Shown here: positions 8,335 through 17,073 of the stretch, one piece after another
Layout: the number at the start of each line of letters is the position of its first letter
Position numbering within the stretch: position 1 is the stretch's first letter
DNA from: Candidatus Venteria ishoeyi
GTDB taxonomy: Bacteria > Pseudomonadota > Gammaproteobacteria > Beggiatoales > Beggiatoaceae
Direction of reading: 5' to 3'
Length of the DNA stretch: 36,267 nt
NCBI RefSeq assembly: GCF_030378065.1
Contig: NZ_JAUCGJ010000047.1
Span: 1 to 36,267, forward strand
The notes under the pieces: generated by a model
What the model saw: the letters and a program-made list of their open reading frames with translations, nothing else
Databases searched by the model: none
Told to the model about the DNA's origin: nothing
Program-made: the position numbers and the translations under genes

Positions 8335-10619
8335 AACAACAACACGATACCCAGCAAAATGACCAGTTCCGGTTCTGGCACTGAAGGCACTTTGGTGGCA
8401 TCCACCGGTTTAAGCTTGGCATCTTCATATTGCTGGGCATTTTCCAGCACCACCGCCCCGGAAATTGGTGTCACCAGTTGGTAAGTGCTGGCTAAAGTCA
8501 GTGCAGCCGAGCCTTTGGGTTGTTCAAGTATGCGTTGATAAGCCCATAAACGCGCCAGATGAAAGCTGCCCTGGATACGATGTTTGGCTGCTGCCGGGGC
8601 TTGTTCCTGCTGCTGCCAAGTCCAGCTTAAGGCGGTTTTATGAGACCAGGTTTGGATAAAATTGCTTAAATCCTGCCTGACATCGCCCCATTGCGCTATC
8701 TTGCGCAGGTTTGTTGCGTGTTTTACCGCACTGAGTAGTTTATTATCCCCAATGCCCATCTGATATTCATACAGATTGACCTGAGTATTTGCCTTTAAGG
8801 CAGTTACCAGACTTTGCGGCGTATTGAGCAGATGCGGAATTGGTCCATGCAGCCACAAGACAGCACCCGTCGGATATTGTTTGGCCCATTTTAATGCCGC
8901 TTCCAGTGCTGCTACATTGTCACGACCACCGATAATATCCAAATCCGCTAACCAATCATCCAGGCCGTCAGCGCTGGATAAATTTTCTGCTATTTGTAAC
9001 TGATCCCCGGCAAAAAAACCACGCAGGTGGATAGTTGAAGGTAATGTTTTCAACGCTTGGCGCAGGCTGGGTAAATAAGATGCCATGCCACCTGAGCCAT
9101 CCACAACTATGGCTAAATGCTGGGGTATGGTGACGGCCTGTTGTTGCAGCTTATGTAACACAAACCGGGTGTTGCCCTGAGTCCGTTCATCTTCTGCCCA
9201 GGCTTGGGTAATAAGCGGATTACGTGGTATTTTTAAGACCTGAATCTGCGCTATGCTGGTGGCAGGGAATGTGGCATTAAGACTGGTTTTTGTGTTTTTA
9301 CTGACCTGCCAGGTTTCCGGTACGCTTGCCATTGCCCGGTCAGTGCTGAGATTAAGTTCAAGCTTGTGCTGCGACAGGAAAAAGTTACGCGCCTGCATAT
9401 AAGGTAAACGTAAGTGGGCTTGACTGGCCTCAGTCACAACCAAGGGTACGCTGATACCGATACGCACTTTCATTTCCTGCTGCGGAGGTACGGGAAAACA
9501 CTGCATTAAAATCTGATCCGGCGCAATGTGTGAGACTAACAGCGGATCACGGTTGCGTTGTACCACTTTCTGATACGCTTGCCGGACTTTCTCACTGCCT
9601 GCAAAAGCTGCCTCACGCGGTTCGCCATTAACCCACAATGTCACCCGTGATACCACTGCGCCAGGGGGCAAATGAATTTCTGCACGGGCTTCCTGATTGC
9701 GGTTGGTCTTGTTTTCAAAAATAAAAGACCATTCCAGATAGGCTTCACCGGCATCCGCATTTACCTTACCAGACATCTTTGTGGTATTGAGTTTTAAGCC
9801 TTTAATACGCCCGCCAATGGTGCTGCTGCCCGCATGTTGATCCCAGTTGCTAAAGCCGCGCGGGCGCATGGTATTGGCGTCAAAGGCTTTACCCGTCACC
9901 CGGAAATACAAGGCCGCACGTTCCTGATAAGACAAGCGGGGCGCGCTGTGCGATACCCAACCCAGTGGATCAATGGCGAGACCATCCATCATGGAAACCG
10001 GATTAAGCAATTTATCCGCGCCCATGTGACGTAATAGAGCAATGCTTCTGGCACGTTGCGCATCCGAACTGGAAAGAGACACTGCTTGTTTTACATGATA
10101 TTGCGTCCACCAGGTCGGCGCATACAAGCCTGCATAAATCAACAACACCAGCACCAGACCCAAACGCAAACCGGGTAAGGTCCACCCGGATTTAATGCCT
10201 TGGTGCTGGCGTAAGGTCTTAACGCAGAGCAATGTTGTCCATAAACCAAAAAGTGGTGCAAGTACCAGAAAACCAATGCCATAAAAAAGAATTGCAATGA
10301 CCCCAAACGGCATAATAGGAAGAAAGGTAATGCTATAAAGCAGGCAGGAGCCTAAGCTGATACCCAGCAACATGCTTAAGTTACGCAACTGATTGGGCGA
10401 GATAATAAGCTCAGGTTTTTTCATTTCCAGCGCCATCACCAGGAGGTTGGCAAACGGCACACAGGCAATCAGCGCAATATGAATAAAATAGCGCCAGGAA
10501 TCCAGTTGATTATAGGTCAGTACTTGCCAATGCCTGTCCATGAGCAAAGCAATAATTGGCAATAATATGCCGAACAGAGAAATAAAAAATACAGAAAACT
10601 GCTTTTTCTTAGTTGTCAT
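8292..10619 (-). CDS. VIT/vWA-domain membrane protein with PEP-CTERM-like tail
   Basis: I chose the ATG at 10619 because GGAG lies seven bases upstream. The longer frame to 10691 would be translated through a palindromic repeat. The 775-residue product has about five N-terminal membrane helices (to about residue 170), a VIT domain (about 260-395), and a von Willebrand A domain (about 500-660) whose MIDAS begins VVDGSGGM, a departure from DxSxS. Its C-terminus has a VPEPE motif, a hydrophobic helix and a basic end (WRRRH). That tail is an exosortase recognition signal of the PEP-CTERM type. Similar VIT proteins paired with their own exosortase are known in the XrtN and XrtK systems. The likely role is a large envelope protein anchored or processed by the adjacent exosortase; its function is unknown. 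Confidence 0.82.
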   Translation of the reverse strand: MTTKKKQFSVFFISLFGILLPIIALLMDRHWQVLTYNQLDSWRYFIHIALIACVPFANLLVMALEMKKPELIISPNQLRNLSMLLGISLGSCLLYSITFLPIMPFGVIAILFYGIGFLVLAPLFGLWTTLLCVKTLRQHQGIKSGWTLPGLRLGLVLVLLIYAGLYAPTWWTQYHVKQAVSLSSSDAQRARSIALLRHMGADKLLNPVSMMDGLAIDPLGWVSHSAPRLSYQERAALYFRVTGKAFDANTMRPRGFSNWDQHAGSSTIGGRIKGLKLNTTKMSGKVNADAGEAYLEWSFIFENKTNRNQEARAEIHLPPGAVVSRVTLWVNGEPREAAFAGSEKVRQAYQKVVQRNRDPLLVSHIAPDQILMQCFPVPPQQEMKVRIGISVPLVVTEASQAHLRLPYMQARNFFLSQHKLELNLSTDRAMASVPETWQVSKNTKTSLNATFPATSIAQIQVLKIPRNPLITQAWAEDERTQGNTRFVLHKLQQQAVTIPQHLAIVVDGSGGMASYLPSLRQALKTLPSTIHLRGFFAGDQLQIAENLSSADGLDDWLADLDIIGGRDNVAALEAALKWAKQYPTGAVLWLHGPIPHLLNTPQSLVTALKANTQVNLYEYQMGIGDNKLLSAVKHATNLRKIAQWGDVRQDLSNFIQTWSHKTALSWTWQQQEQAPAAAKHRIQGSFHLARLWAYQRILEQPKGSAALTLASTYQLVTPISGAVVLENAQQYEDAKLKPVDATKVPSVPEPELVILLGIVLLLWLLMLWRRRHLSA

Positions 10620-10639
10620 AAATATCTCCAGCCTGTCAT

Positions 10640-10673
10640 AGACCTGACAGGTTTTTAAAAACCTCTCAGGTCT
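10640..10673. repeat. 34-bp near-perfect palindrome
   Basis: The arms AGACCTGACAGGTTTTT and AAAAACCTCTCAGGTCT are reverse complements apart from one position. The palindrome lies between the RND pump gene and the VIT gene, 21 bases before the chosen VIT start. It could form a strong hairpin in the transcript. It resembles small mobile palindromic (REP-like) units more than an operator, but it could also attenuate read-through from the pump gene. Confidence 0.75.
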
Positions 10674-10730
10674 TCGCTTTGGTAACGCCATTCGAAGCTA
10701 ATTTTCAAAGTCGTGATAGGCGCAAGCATT

Positions 10731-13700
10731 TTATTTCTCATTATCCTCCGCTTCCGGGCAAAAGGAATCACGGGCAGTAATACAACCCAGCGGCACCACC
10801 AGCAAGGTCAGTGAAGTGGCGACAATCGGCCCGAATAGCAAAGAAATTGCCATGCCTTGAAAAATGGGATCAAATAAAATTGCAAATGCACCTGCCATCA
10901 TCGTCAAATCCGTTACCCAGATGGGCCGCATACGAATTTGTCCAGCTTTAATCACGGCTTTTTTCACTGGCGTGCCGCGATAGATTTCATTTTTAGCAAA
11001 ATCCACCAGTAATATGGAATTACGCACTTCGATACCCGCCAGAGCGATAAAACCAATCATTGAAGTAGCGGTGAATTCGGCATCCAGCAGCCAGTGACCG
11101 GGGATAATGCCAATCAACGTCAGTGGAATCGGGGCCATGATAATCGCAGGCTGAATAAAGTTACGAAACTCCAGCACTAATAAGGCATAAATCAGCACCA
11201 GCGCAGCGGCAAAAGCCAGCCCCATATCACGGAAGGTTTCATAAGTTACCACCCATTCGCCACTCCATTCAAACGCACTCTGGTTATTATCTGGCGGTGG
11301 CCCGGTGAGTGTGCCGGATATACCCTGGATTTCATCAGGCGTTTGATAGGTTTTCAGTTTTTCCTCCACCGCTAACATGCCGTAAATCGGCGCACCCAGA
11401 CGGCCTTCCATTTCACCGATTACATATTCCACCGGACGCAGGTCTTTATGATAAATCACTGCATCTTCCGGGCGCGGCATAAAGTGTCCCAGTTCCGATA
11501 AGGGCACGGTCTCGCCATTGGTGGCGGGAATGGGCAGGCTGCCGATGCGGCTCAGTTGTCCACGCAAACCCAGCGGCACCTGAATCACCAGATATACCGG
11601 CTCCTGGGTTACGCCGCGTTTAATATCACCGAGCTGATAACCGCCCATTGCCATCGCAATATTGCGGTTAATCGTTTCCACGGAAATACCCCGGCGCACG
11701 GCTTTTTCAATATCCACCTCAAAATGCCAAATGTCGTGTGGAGCCTGCATATAATCATCCACATCCACCAGATTGGGCACCTGCTCAAATATGCCCACCA
11801 TATCCTGCGCCACCTGACGGCGGGTTTTGTCATCAGGGCCGTAAATTTCAGCAACCATGGTTTGTAATACGGGCGGCCCCGGCGGCATTTCTACCACGGC
11901 AATGCGCGCCTGGGTATCGGCAATCAAGTCTTGTAATTGCGCGCGCGCTACTGCTGCAATTTTGTGGCTGCTGCGCGCGCGTTCGTCTTTATCTTGCAAC
12001 ATCACTTGTATATCGGCGTGCCAGGCTTCACCGCGCTGGTAATAATGCCGCACCATGCCATTAAAATTAAACGGCGAGGCGGTGCCGACATAGGTTTGCA
12101 GCGCAGTGACCTCAGGAATTTCCCGCAGCTTGCGCGCCAGTTTGTGCGTCAGATTGGCTGTCACCGACAAGGCCGTGCCTTCCGGCATATTAATCAGCAC
12201 GTTAAATTCCGGTTTATTATCAAACGGCAGCATTTTGACGGTGACGGCCTGGGTATAAAACATCACGCAGGCCAGGAAAAAACTGACTACAATCAGGATT
12301 AAAAAAATCCAGCCGTGCAGACGCCGCCGTACCAAAGGCACAATCAAGGGGCGATAAAACTTACCAATTTTTTTCTGAATCTTTTGCTCATGTTGCTCAG
12401 CATGATACAAGGCCTGTAATTTCGGGCGCAGGCGCATGGAAAACCAGGGTGTGAATACAAATGCAGCTAACAGGGAAAATACCATCGCCACCGAGCCTAA
12501 CAAAGGAATTGGCAACATGTATGGCCCCATCATGCCGCTGACAAACCCCATAGGCAGCAAGGCGGCGAGCACGGTTAAGGTGGCGATAATGGTGGGGTTG
12601 CCGACTTCGCGCACGGCATCCACCGCCGTGGCGCGGTCGGTTTTACCTTCCTGCAACCAGCGCCGGAAAATGTTTTCTACCACTACTGTGGCATCATCCA
12701 CCAGAATGCCGATGGCAAAAATCAGTGCAAACAAACTGACGCGGTTAATGGTGTAGCCCAGCACCCAGGTACACCAGATGGTAATTAAAATGACCACGGG
12801 AATCACAATAATCACCACCAGCGCCGGACGCCCGCCAATTGTAATCCAGCACAGCAGACTCACGGCAAATGCCGCGCCCAGCAAGGCTGCCAGCAATTCA
12901 TTGACCTTATCATTGGCGGTTTTGCCATAATCACGGGTGACGTGAACTTGCACATTCGCGGGAATCAAACGGCCTTTTAAGGATTCCACCTTATCCAGTA
13001 GATCACGCGCCACCCGCACCCCGTTACTGCCTTCTTTTTTAGCAATGGCAATGGTCACAGCCGCTGCGCCATCGGCAATTTCCAGCCCGTCAGCAAGCTG
13101 GTGTGACTGTCCCGTGAAAAATGAGACCATTTGCGTGGTTTCCGCAGGCCCATCCATAACCTTGGCGACATCACGCACATACACCGGCACCCCGCGATGG
13201 GTGCCTATCACCAAATTTTTGACGGCTTGTGCATTACGTAAAAAAGTACCGGTAGTGACCTTAAACACCTGGTTGCCGCTCTCCAGACTGCCTGCACCTT
13301 GTTCATTATTGGCGCTGCGTATGGTCTGGGCGATTTGATCCAAACCGATGCCAAACCCGGTTAAACGCGCTGGCAACACTTCAATACGAACCTGGCGCTG
13401 ATGCCCCCCCACCACAAAACCCGCACCAGTATTAGGCACTTCTTTTAAACGATGCAACAGATTATGCGCCAAGGTGCGTAGCGCCATATCCTGAATTTGC
13501 TGCGACCATAAGGTCAAGGTGACAACTGGTACATCATCAATGCCTTTGGGTTTCACTAGCGGCATGGATACGCCGGGCGGCATTTTATCGAGATTGGACT
13601 GGAGCTTGTCATGGACTTTAACGATGGAAGGGCGCAGTGCTTCACCCACCACAAAGCGCACCGTCACCATGCCCTGCTCACGCTGTGAGGCTGAATACAC

Positions 13701-14027
13701 ATGTTTAACGCCGGGAATTTCACTCATCAAACGTTCTAGCGGCTCCACTGCCAGACTGTTTACCTGCTCAGCAGAAGCCCCCGGATATTGCAATAAAATA
13801 TCAATCATCGGTACAGAAATTTCCGGGTCTTCCTGACGCGGGGTAAACAGCAGGCCGATCATGCCGATAAACAGGGTGGTCAACAATAACAACGGAGAAA
13901 GTGGTGAGTCGATAAAAAAATCTGCAACTGCGCCCGCCATGCCTAGCGGTACTTTCTGTACGGGGGGAATAGGCGGGTGTGACAGTGCCGGACGGCGGGA
14001 TTCATGGTGGCTGGGTTTATCTGTCAT
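10731..14027 (-). CDS. RND-family efflux permease (HAE1/AcrB-like)
   Basis: The 1098-residue inner-membrane protein has RND architecture: a first helix near 50, a large periplasmic loop, a helix bundle, a second periplasmic loop, and a final bundle. The helix-4 proton relay pair is present in ILVDDATVVVENIF at about 443-446, and the early periplasmic PGASAEQVNSLAVEPLE motif is conserved. It should use the proton gradient to pump substrates from the periplasm with an adaptor (MFP) and an outer-membrane channel. Neither partner is adjacent: upstream is a divergent ABC gene and downstream the VIT gene. AGGGGA stands six bases before the ATG. The N-terminus has an unusually long soluble stretch of about 40 residues rich in Pro and His. 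The substrate cannot be inferred. Confidence 0.88.
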   Translation of the reverse strand: MTDKPSHHESRRPALSHPPIPPVQKVPLGMAGAVADFFIDSPLSPLLLLTTLFIGMIGLLFTPRQEDPEISVPMIDILLQYPGASAEQVNSLAVEPLERLMSEIPGVKHVYSASQREQGMVTVRFVVGEALRPSIVKVHDKLQSNLDKMPPGVSMPLVKPKGIDDVPVVTLTLWSQQIQDMALRTLAHNLLHRLKEVPNTGAGFVVGGHQRQVRIEVLPARLTGFGIGLDQIAQTIRSANNEQGAGSLESGNQVFKVTTGTFLRNAQAVKNLVIGTHRGVPVYVRDVAKVMDGPAETTQMVSFFTGQSHQLADGLEIADGAAAVTIAIAKKEGSNGVRVARDLLDKVESLKGRLIPANVQVHVTRDYGKTANDKVNELLAALLGAAFAVSLLCWITIGGRPALVVIIVIPVVILITIWCTWVLGYTINRVSLFALIFAIGILVDDATVVVENIFRRWLQEGKTDRATAVDAVREVGNPTIIATLTVLAALLPMGFVSGMMGPYMLPIPLLGSVAMVFSLLAAFVFTPWFSMRLRPKLQALYHAEQHEQKIQKKIGKFYRPLIVPLVRRRLHGWIFLILIVVSFFLACVMFYTQAVTVKMLPFDNKPEFNVLINMPEGTALSVTANLTHKLARKLREIPEVTALQTYVGTASPFNFNGMVRHYYQRGEAWHADIQVMLQDKDERARSSHKIAAVARAQLQDLIADTQARIAVVEMPPGPPVLQTMVAEIYGPDDKTRRQVAQDMVGIFEQVPNLVDVDDYMQAPHDIWHFEVDIEKAVRRGISVETINRNIAMAMGGYQLGDIKRGVTQEPVYLVIQVPLGLRGQLSRIGSLPIPATNGETVPLSELGHFMPRPEDAVIYHKDLRPVEYVIGEMEGRLGAPIYGMLAVEEKLKTYQTPDEIQGISGTLTGPPPDNNQSAFEWSGEWVVTYETFRDMGLAFAAALVLIYALLVLEFRNFIQPAIIMAPIPLTLIGIIPGHWLLDAEFTATSMIGFIALAGIEVRNSILLVDFAKNEIYRGTPVKKAVIKAGQIRMRPIWVTDLTMMAGAFAILFDPIFQGMAISLLFGPIVATSLTLLVVPLGCITARDSFCPEAEDNEK

Positions 14028-14367
14028 GGGTTTTCCCCTGCAATTTTAATGAGCTTGAAATCTGCTTTCATAACTGGCTAGTGCAAGAAAAGATTGCATT
14101 ATGGCAACGCCTGGTTAATTAAAGTTAAAGCTAGATAGACAATGAGTATAACGAATAAATTGCCCAAGTAACAAAATTGACAACAAGTACATGAAAATTT
14201 GTAGGCAGTACAGGAAAAATAACCCAGTTTTCTACCGGCCTATTTTAGGTGGTTTTATATGTCAAACACCCTCTTACAAGAAGTGTAATACTCAAGTATG
14301 ATAATACTTAAAGATGAAAATAGTTTTTTGCGAAATTAGTGCAAAAATTTGAAGGTAAATACCTGTT
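14028..14367. other. Divergent intergenic region (RND pump / ABC transporter)
   Basis: This 340-base A/T-rich gap has no ORF that looks coding and should contain promoters for both flanking genes. Visible features are the AAGTAT inverted repeat listed separately, a GATAAT -10-like hexamer at 14300-14305 overlapping it, and a weak stem (CCT/AGG within ACC/GGT) near 14234-14253 followed by T residues. No confident -35/-10 pair was found. Confidence 0.5.
14294..14309. promoter_or_regulatory. Perfect inverted repeat AAGTAT-N4-ATACTT
   Basis: The two six-base arms are exact reverse complements separated by GATA, about 60 bases before the ABC ATPase start. The repeat overlaps a GATAAT -10-like hexamer (14300-14305). 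A related half-site, AATACT, lies just upstream at 14287-14292. The position and symmetry suit an operator for a small dimeric repressor, but no regulator gene is adjacent. Confidence 0.35.
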
Positions 14368-15303
14368 ATGTCCATTGTATCCATTTCCAACCTGTCCAAA
14401 ACTTATGCCGATGGTTTTCAGGCATTAAAAAATGTCGACCTGGAAATACGGCGTGGCGAAATACTCGCCTTGTTGGGGCCGAACGGCGCGGGTAAGACCA
14501 CGCTGATTTCAATTATATGCGGCATTGTCAACGCCAGCAGTGGGGCGGTGACGGTGGACGGCTACGACAGCGTGAAAGATTATCGCATCACCCGCGAGCT
14601 TATCGGCCTGGTGCCTCAGGAACTGGCTTTAGGCGCTTTTGAAAAGGTGTGGGACAGCTTGTGTTTCAGCCGTGGCCTGTTTGCCAAAAAGCCTGACCCG
14701 GCTTACCTTGAGAAGGTACTCAAAGACCTGGCCTTATGGGATAAGCGAAAGGCCATACTGATGGAATTGTCCGGCGGCATGAAACGCCGGGTGCTCATTG
14801 CCAAAGCCTTGGTGCATGAGCCACGGGTGTTGTTTCTGGACGAACCCACGGCAGGTGTAGACGTGGAATTACGCAAGGATATGTGGGCACTGGTTGAACA
14901 ATTACGCCAAGCGGGCGTAACCATTATCCTCACCACGCATTACATCGAAGAAGCTGAAGCCATCGCTGACCGGGTCGGGGTTATCAACCGGGGTGAATTG
15001 TTGTTGGTGGATGACAAACACGCGCTGATGCATAAGCTGGGCAAACGTCAACTGGAAATTGAACTGGTATCGCCTGTTGCTGCGCTGCCTGCTTCTCTAG
15101 CGGACTTCTCACTGGAAATTTCACGGGACGGGAATATACTCACCTATACCTATGATCCACATAAAGCGGATACCGGTATCGACAAATTGATGAAAACTAT
15201 CGCCACCGCCGGTTTCACCATCAAAGACATGAACACGGTGAAAAGCTCATTGGAGGACATTTTCGTCAATCTTATCAAGGGGAATGGAGAGGACGCAGCA
15301 TGA
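14368..15303 (+). CDS. yadG: ABC-2 type transporter ATP-binding protein (YadG-like)
   Basis: The 311-residue ATPase has all ABC landmarks: Walker [10 protein letters not shown] (37-45), Q-loop Gln84, signature LSGGMKRR (134-141), Walker B VLFLDEP (154-160) and switch His191. Length and layout match E. coli YadG, the ATPase of a YadG/YadH exporter of unknown substrate in the ABC-2 (drug, polysaccharide, lipid) group. GAAGG is 12 bases before the ATG. Its last four bases (ATGA) overlap the start of the permease gene, so the two are made together. The assignment to YadG rather than another ABC-2 ATPase rests on size, pairing and general sequence feel. Confidence 0.82.
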   Translation: MSIVSISNLSKTYADGFQALKNVDLEIRRGEILALLGPNGAGKTTLISIICGIVNASSGAVTVDGYDSVKDYRITRELIGLVPQELALGAFEKVWDSLCFSRGLFAKKPDPAYLEKVLKDLALWDKRKAILMELSGGMKRRVLIAKALVHEPRVLFLDEPTAGVDVELRKDMWALVEQLRQAGVTIILTTHYIEEAEAIADRVGVINRGELLLVDDKHALMHKLGKRQLEIELVSPVAALPASLADFSLEISRDGNILTYTYDPHKADTGIDKLMKTIATAGFTIKDMNTVKSSLEDIFVNLIKGNGEDAA

Positions 15304-16061
15304 ATATTTACGCTATCCGGGTGATTTATAAATACGAAATGAAACGTGCTTTTGAGACCTTGGGACAAAGTTTTGCTTCGCCGGTGCTCTCCACAGTGTT
15401 GTACTTTGTCGTATTTGGCTCCGCTATCGGTTCCCGCATTGATGCCGTGGGTGAAGTCTCCTACGGCCTGTTCATCGTGCCGGGTCTAATCATGCTGGCA
15501 ATTTTGACGCAGAGCGTTGCCAATGCCTCGTTTGGCATATTTTTTCCACGTTTCACGGGGCAAATCTATGAAGTGCTGTCAGCACCGATTTCCTTCATTG
15601 AGATCATCATTGGCTATGTGGGCGCAGCAGCTACCAAGTCTTTGTTGATCGCAATCATTATTCTGCTAACAGCCAGTTTTTTTGTTGAAATACACATCGC
15701 CCACCCGGTGTGGATGCTGGCCTTTCTGCTCTTGACCTGCATTTCCTTCAGCCTGTTCGGTTTTATTATCGGCCTGTGGGCAAAAGACTTCGAAAACCTG
15801 CAAATCATTCCACTATTGGTGATTACCCCGCTGGTATTTTTAGGCGGCAGTTTTTATTCCATCAATATGCTGCCTCCGTTCTGGCAGACTGTGAGCCTGT
15901 TCAACCCGGTAGTCTATTTAATCAGCGGCTTTCGCTGGAGCTTTTTCGAAGCTGCTGATGTCAGCGTCGGTTTGAGCCTATTTGTTGTTGTGCTATTTCT
16001 AACAGCTTGCCTGCTGATTGTGTGGTGGATGTTTAAGACGGGTTATCGGTTGAAGCAGTGA
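15300..16061 (+). CDS. yadH: ABC-2 type transporter permease (YadH-like)
   Basis: The 253-residue integral membrane protein has about six hydrophobic helices. It includes the conserved ABC-2 segment near residues 180-215 ([14 protein letters not shown], then [13 protein letters not shown]), typical of the YadH/NodJ family. It would form the channel driven by the preceding ATPase, probably as a homodimer. It starts in an ATGA overlap with the ATPase stop. It ends 82 bases before the convergent diguanylate cyclase gene. I saw no clear hairpin terminator in that gap. The substrate is unknown. Confidence 0.82.
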   Translation: MNIYAIRVIYKYEMKRAFETLGQSFASPVLSTVLYFVVFGSAIGSRIDAVGEVSYGLFIVPGLIMLAILTQSVANASFGIFFPRFTGQIYEVLSAPISFIEIIIGYVGAAATKSLLIAIIILLTASFFVEIHIAHPVWMLAFLLLTCISFSLFGFIIGLWAKDFENLQIIPLLVITPLVFLGGSFYSINMLPPFWQTVSLFNPVVYLISGFRWSFFEAADVSVGLSLFVVVLFLTACLLIVWWMFKTGYRLKQ

Positions 16062-16143
16062 TAGGGCTATGGCATCTTACCACCCTTATTGCAACTGCCT
16101 ACAAGCGTTCAATGAGTGCTTATATTTCCACTGAGTTGTACCA

Positions 16144-17073
16144 TCAGATTGGAGAATCTGTCTGTACCTGGTTACGTCCCTTTTCTTTTGCCTGATACAG
16201 GGCCAGATCTGCCGCCATTAGCAGTTCCTCCAGACTGGCTTTAGGGGTTTCTTGTGAATGCGTTGCCACGCCAATGCTGATGGTCACCATCGGAGCGGTA
16301 TCAGAATACTCGTGAGGTATATTCGCCTCTGCAACCGCTGCCCGTAGCTGCTCTGCCATCTGCATGGTGCCTGGGGCATCTGTGTTCGGCAACAGAGCCA
16401 CAAATTCCTCGCCTCCGTAACGGGCGAAAAAATCTAACGGCCTCCTCAGTTTCTTGTTCATTGCTTCGGTAATGTGTTTCAGGCATTCATCTCCAGCGCC
16501 ATATCCGTAGTTGTCATTGTAGTGCTTGAAATGATCAACATTCATCATCAACACGGGCAAAGGATGCCCACTGCGCAAGGCGTGCTTCCACTCCCGTTGT
16601 AGTTCTTTGTCAAAAGATCGGCGATTGGGGATATTTGTCAGGCTGTCCAGCAGGGAAAGTTTTTCCAGTATCTCGGTCTTGAGCTTGAGGTTCATGTGGT
16701 TTCGTATTCTGACTCGAACAACGGTAGGCTGGAATGGCTTGGAAATGTAATCCACTGCTCCCAGGTTAAAACCATATTCCTCATCTTCGACTGATTTTTT
16801 GACCGTCACAAAAATCACCGGAATATCACGTATCTGCTTATTAGCCTTAAGTCTGCGGCAGACCTCATATCCGTCCATTTCTGGCATGACGATATCCAGC
16901 AAGATTAGATCCGGTGGATTTTTTCCGTATGTGATTTCCAATGCTTTGGCACCGTTGGTTGCCGCCTGAACTTCGTATTCTTTTTGAAGAATATTGGCCA
17001 ATACATGGATATTTTCCGGTTGATCATCAATGATGAGAATGCGACCTGTCTTCTGAGGTTTAATGGTATTCAT
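16144..17073 (-). CDS. Response-regulator diguanylate cyclase (REC-GGDEF)
   Basis: This 309-residue cytoplasmic protein has an N-terminal receiver domain (about 11-127) with acidic pair Asp16/Asp17, phosphoacceptor Asp60 ([13 protein letters not shown]), Thr90 and Lys112. A GGDEF domain follows (about 140-305). The active site reads GGEEF at 220-224, an accepted functional variant. The product-inhibition I-site RxxD (RPLD, 211-214) stands at the proper five-residue spacing. Phosphorylation should drive dimerisation and synthesis of c-di-GMP from GTP. It is the last gene of the kinase operon, begins in an ATGA overlap with the propeller kinase, and has a strong G-rich SD. That makes it the likely output of the three upstream hybrid kinases through their HPt domains. 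Confidence 0.92.
   Translation of the reverse strand: MNTIKPQKTGRILIIDDQPENIHVLANILQKEYEVQAATNGAKALEITYGKNPPDLILLDIVMPEMDGYEVCRRLKANKQIRDIPVIFVTVKKSVEDEEYGFNLGAVDYISKPFQPTVVRVRIRNHMNLKLKTEILEKLSLLDSLTNIPNRRSFDKELQREWKHALRSGHPLPVLMMNVDHFKHYNDNYGYGAGDECLKHITEAMNKKLRRPLDFFARYGGEEFVALLPNTDAPGTMQMAEQLRAAVAEANIPHEYSDTAPMVTISIGVATHSQETPKASLEELLMAADLALYQAKEKGRNQVQTDSPI

Noticed and set aside
10620-10691. Extended 24-codon N-terminus of the VIT protein
   Set aside because: It runs through a palindromic repeat, and the ATG at 10619 has a well-placed GGAG.
11556-13836. Several plus-strand ORFs of about 100 codons opposite the RND pump
   Set aside because: They are antisense shadows of a GC-biased gene without independent SDs or domain signals.
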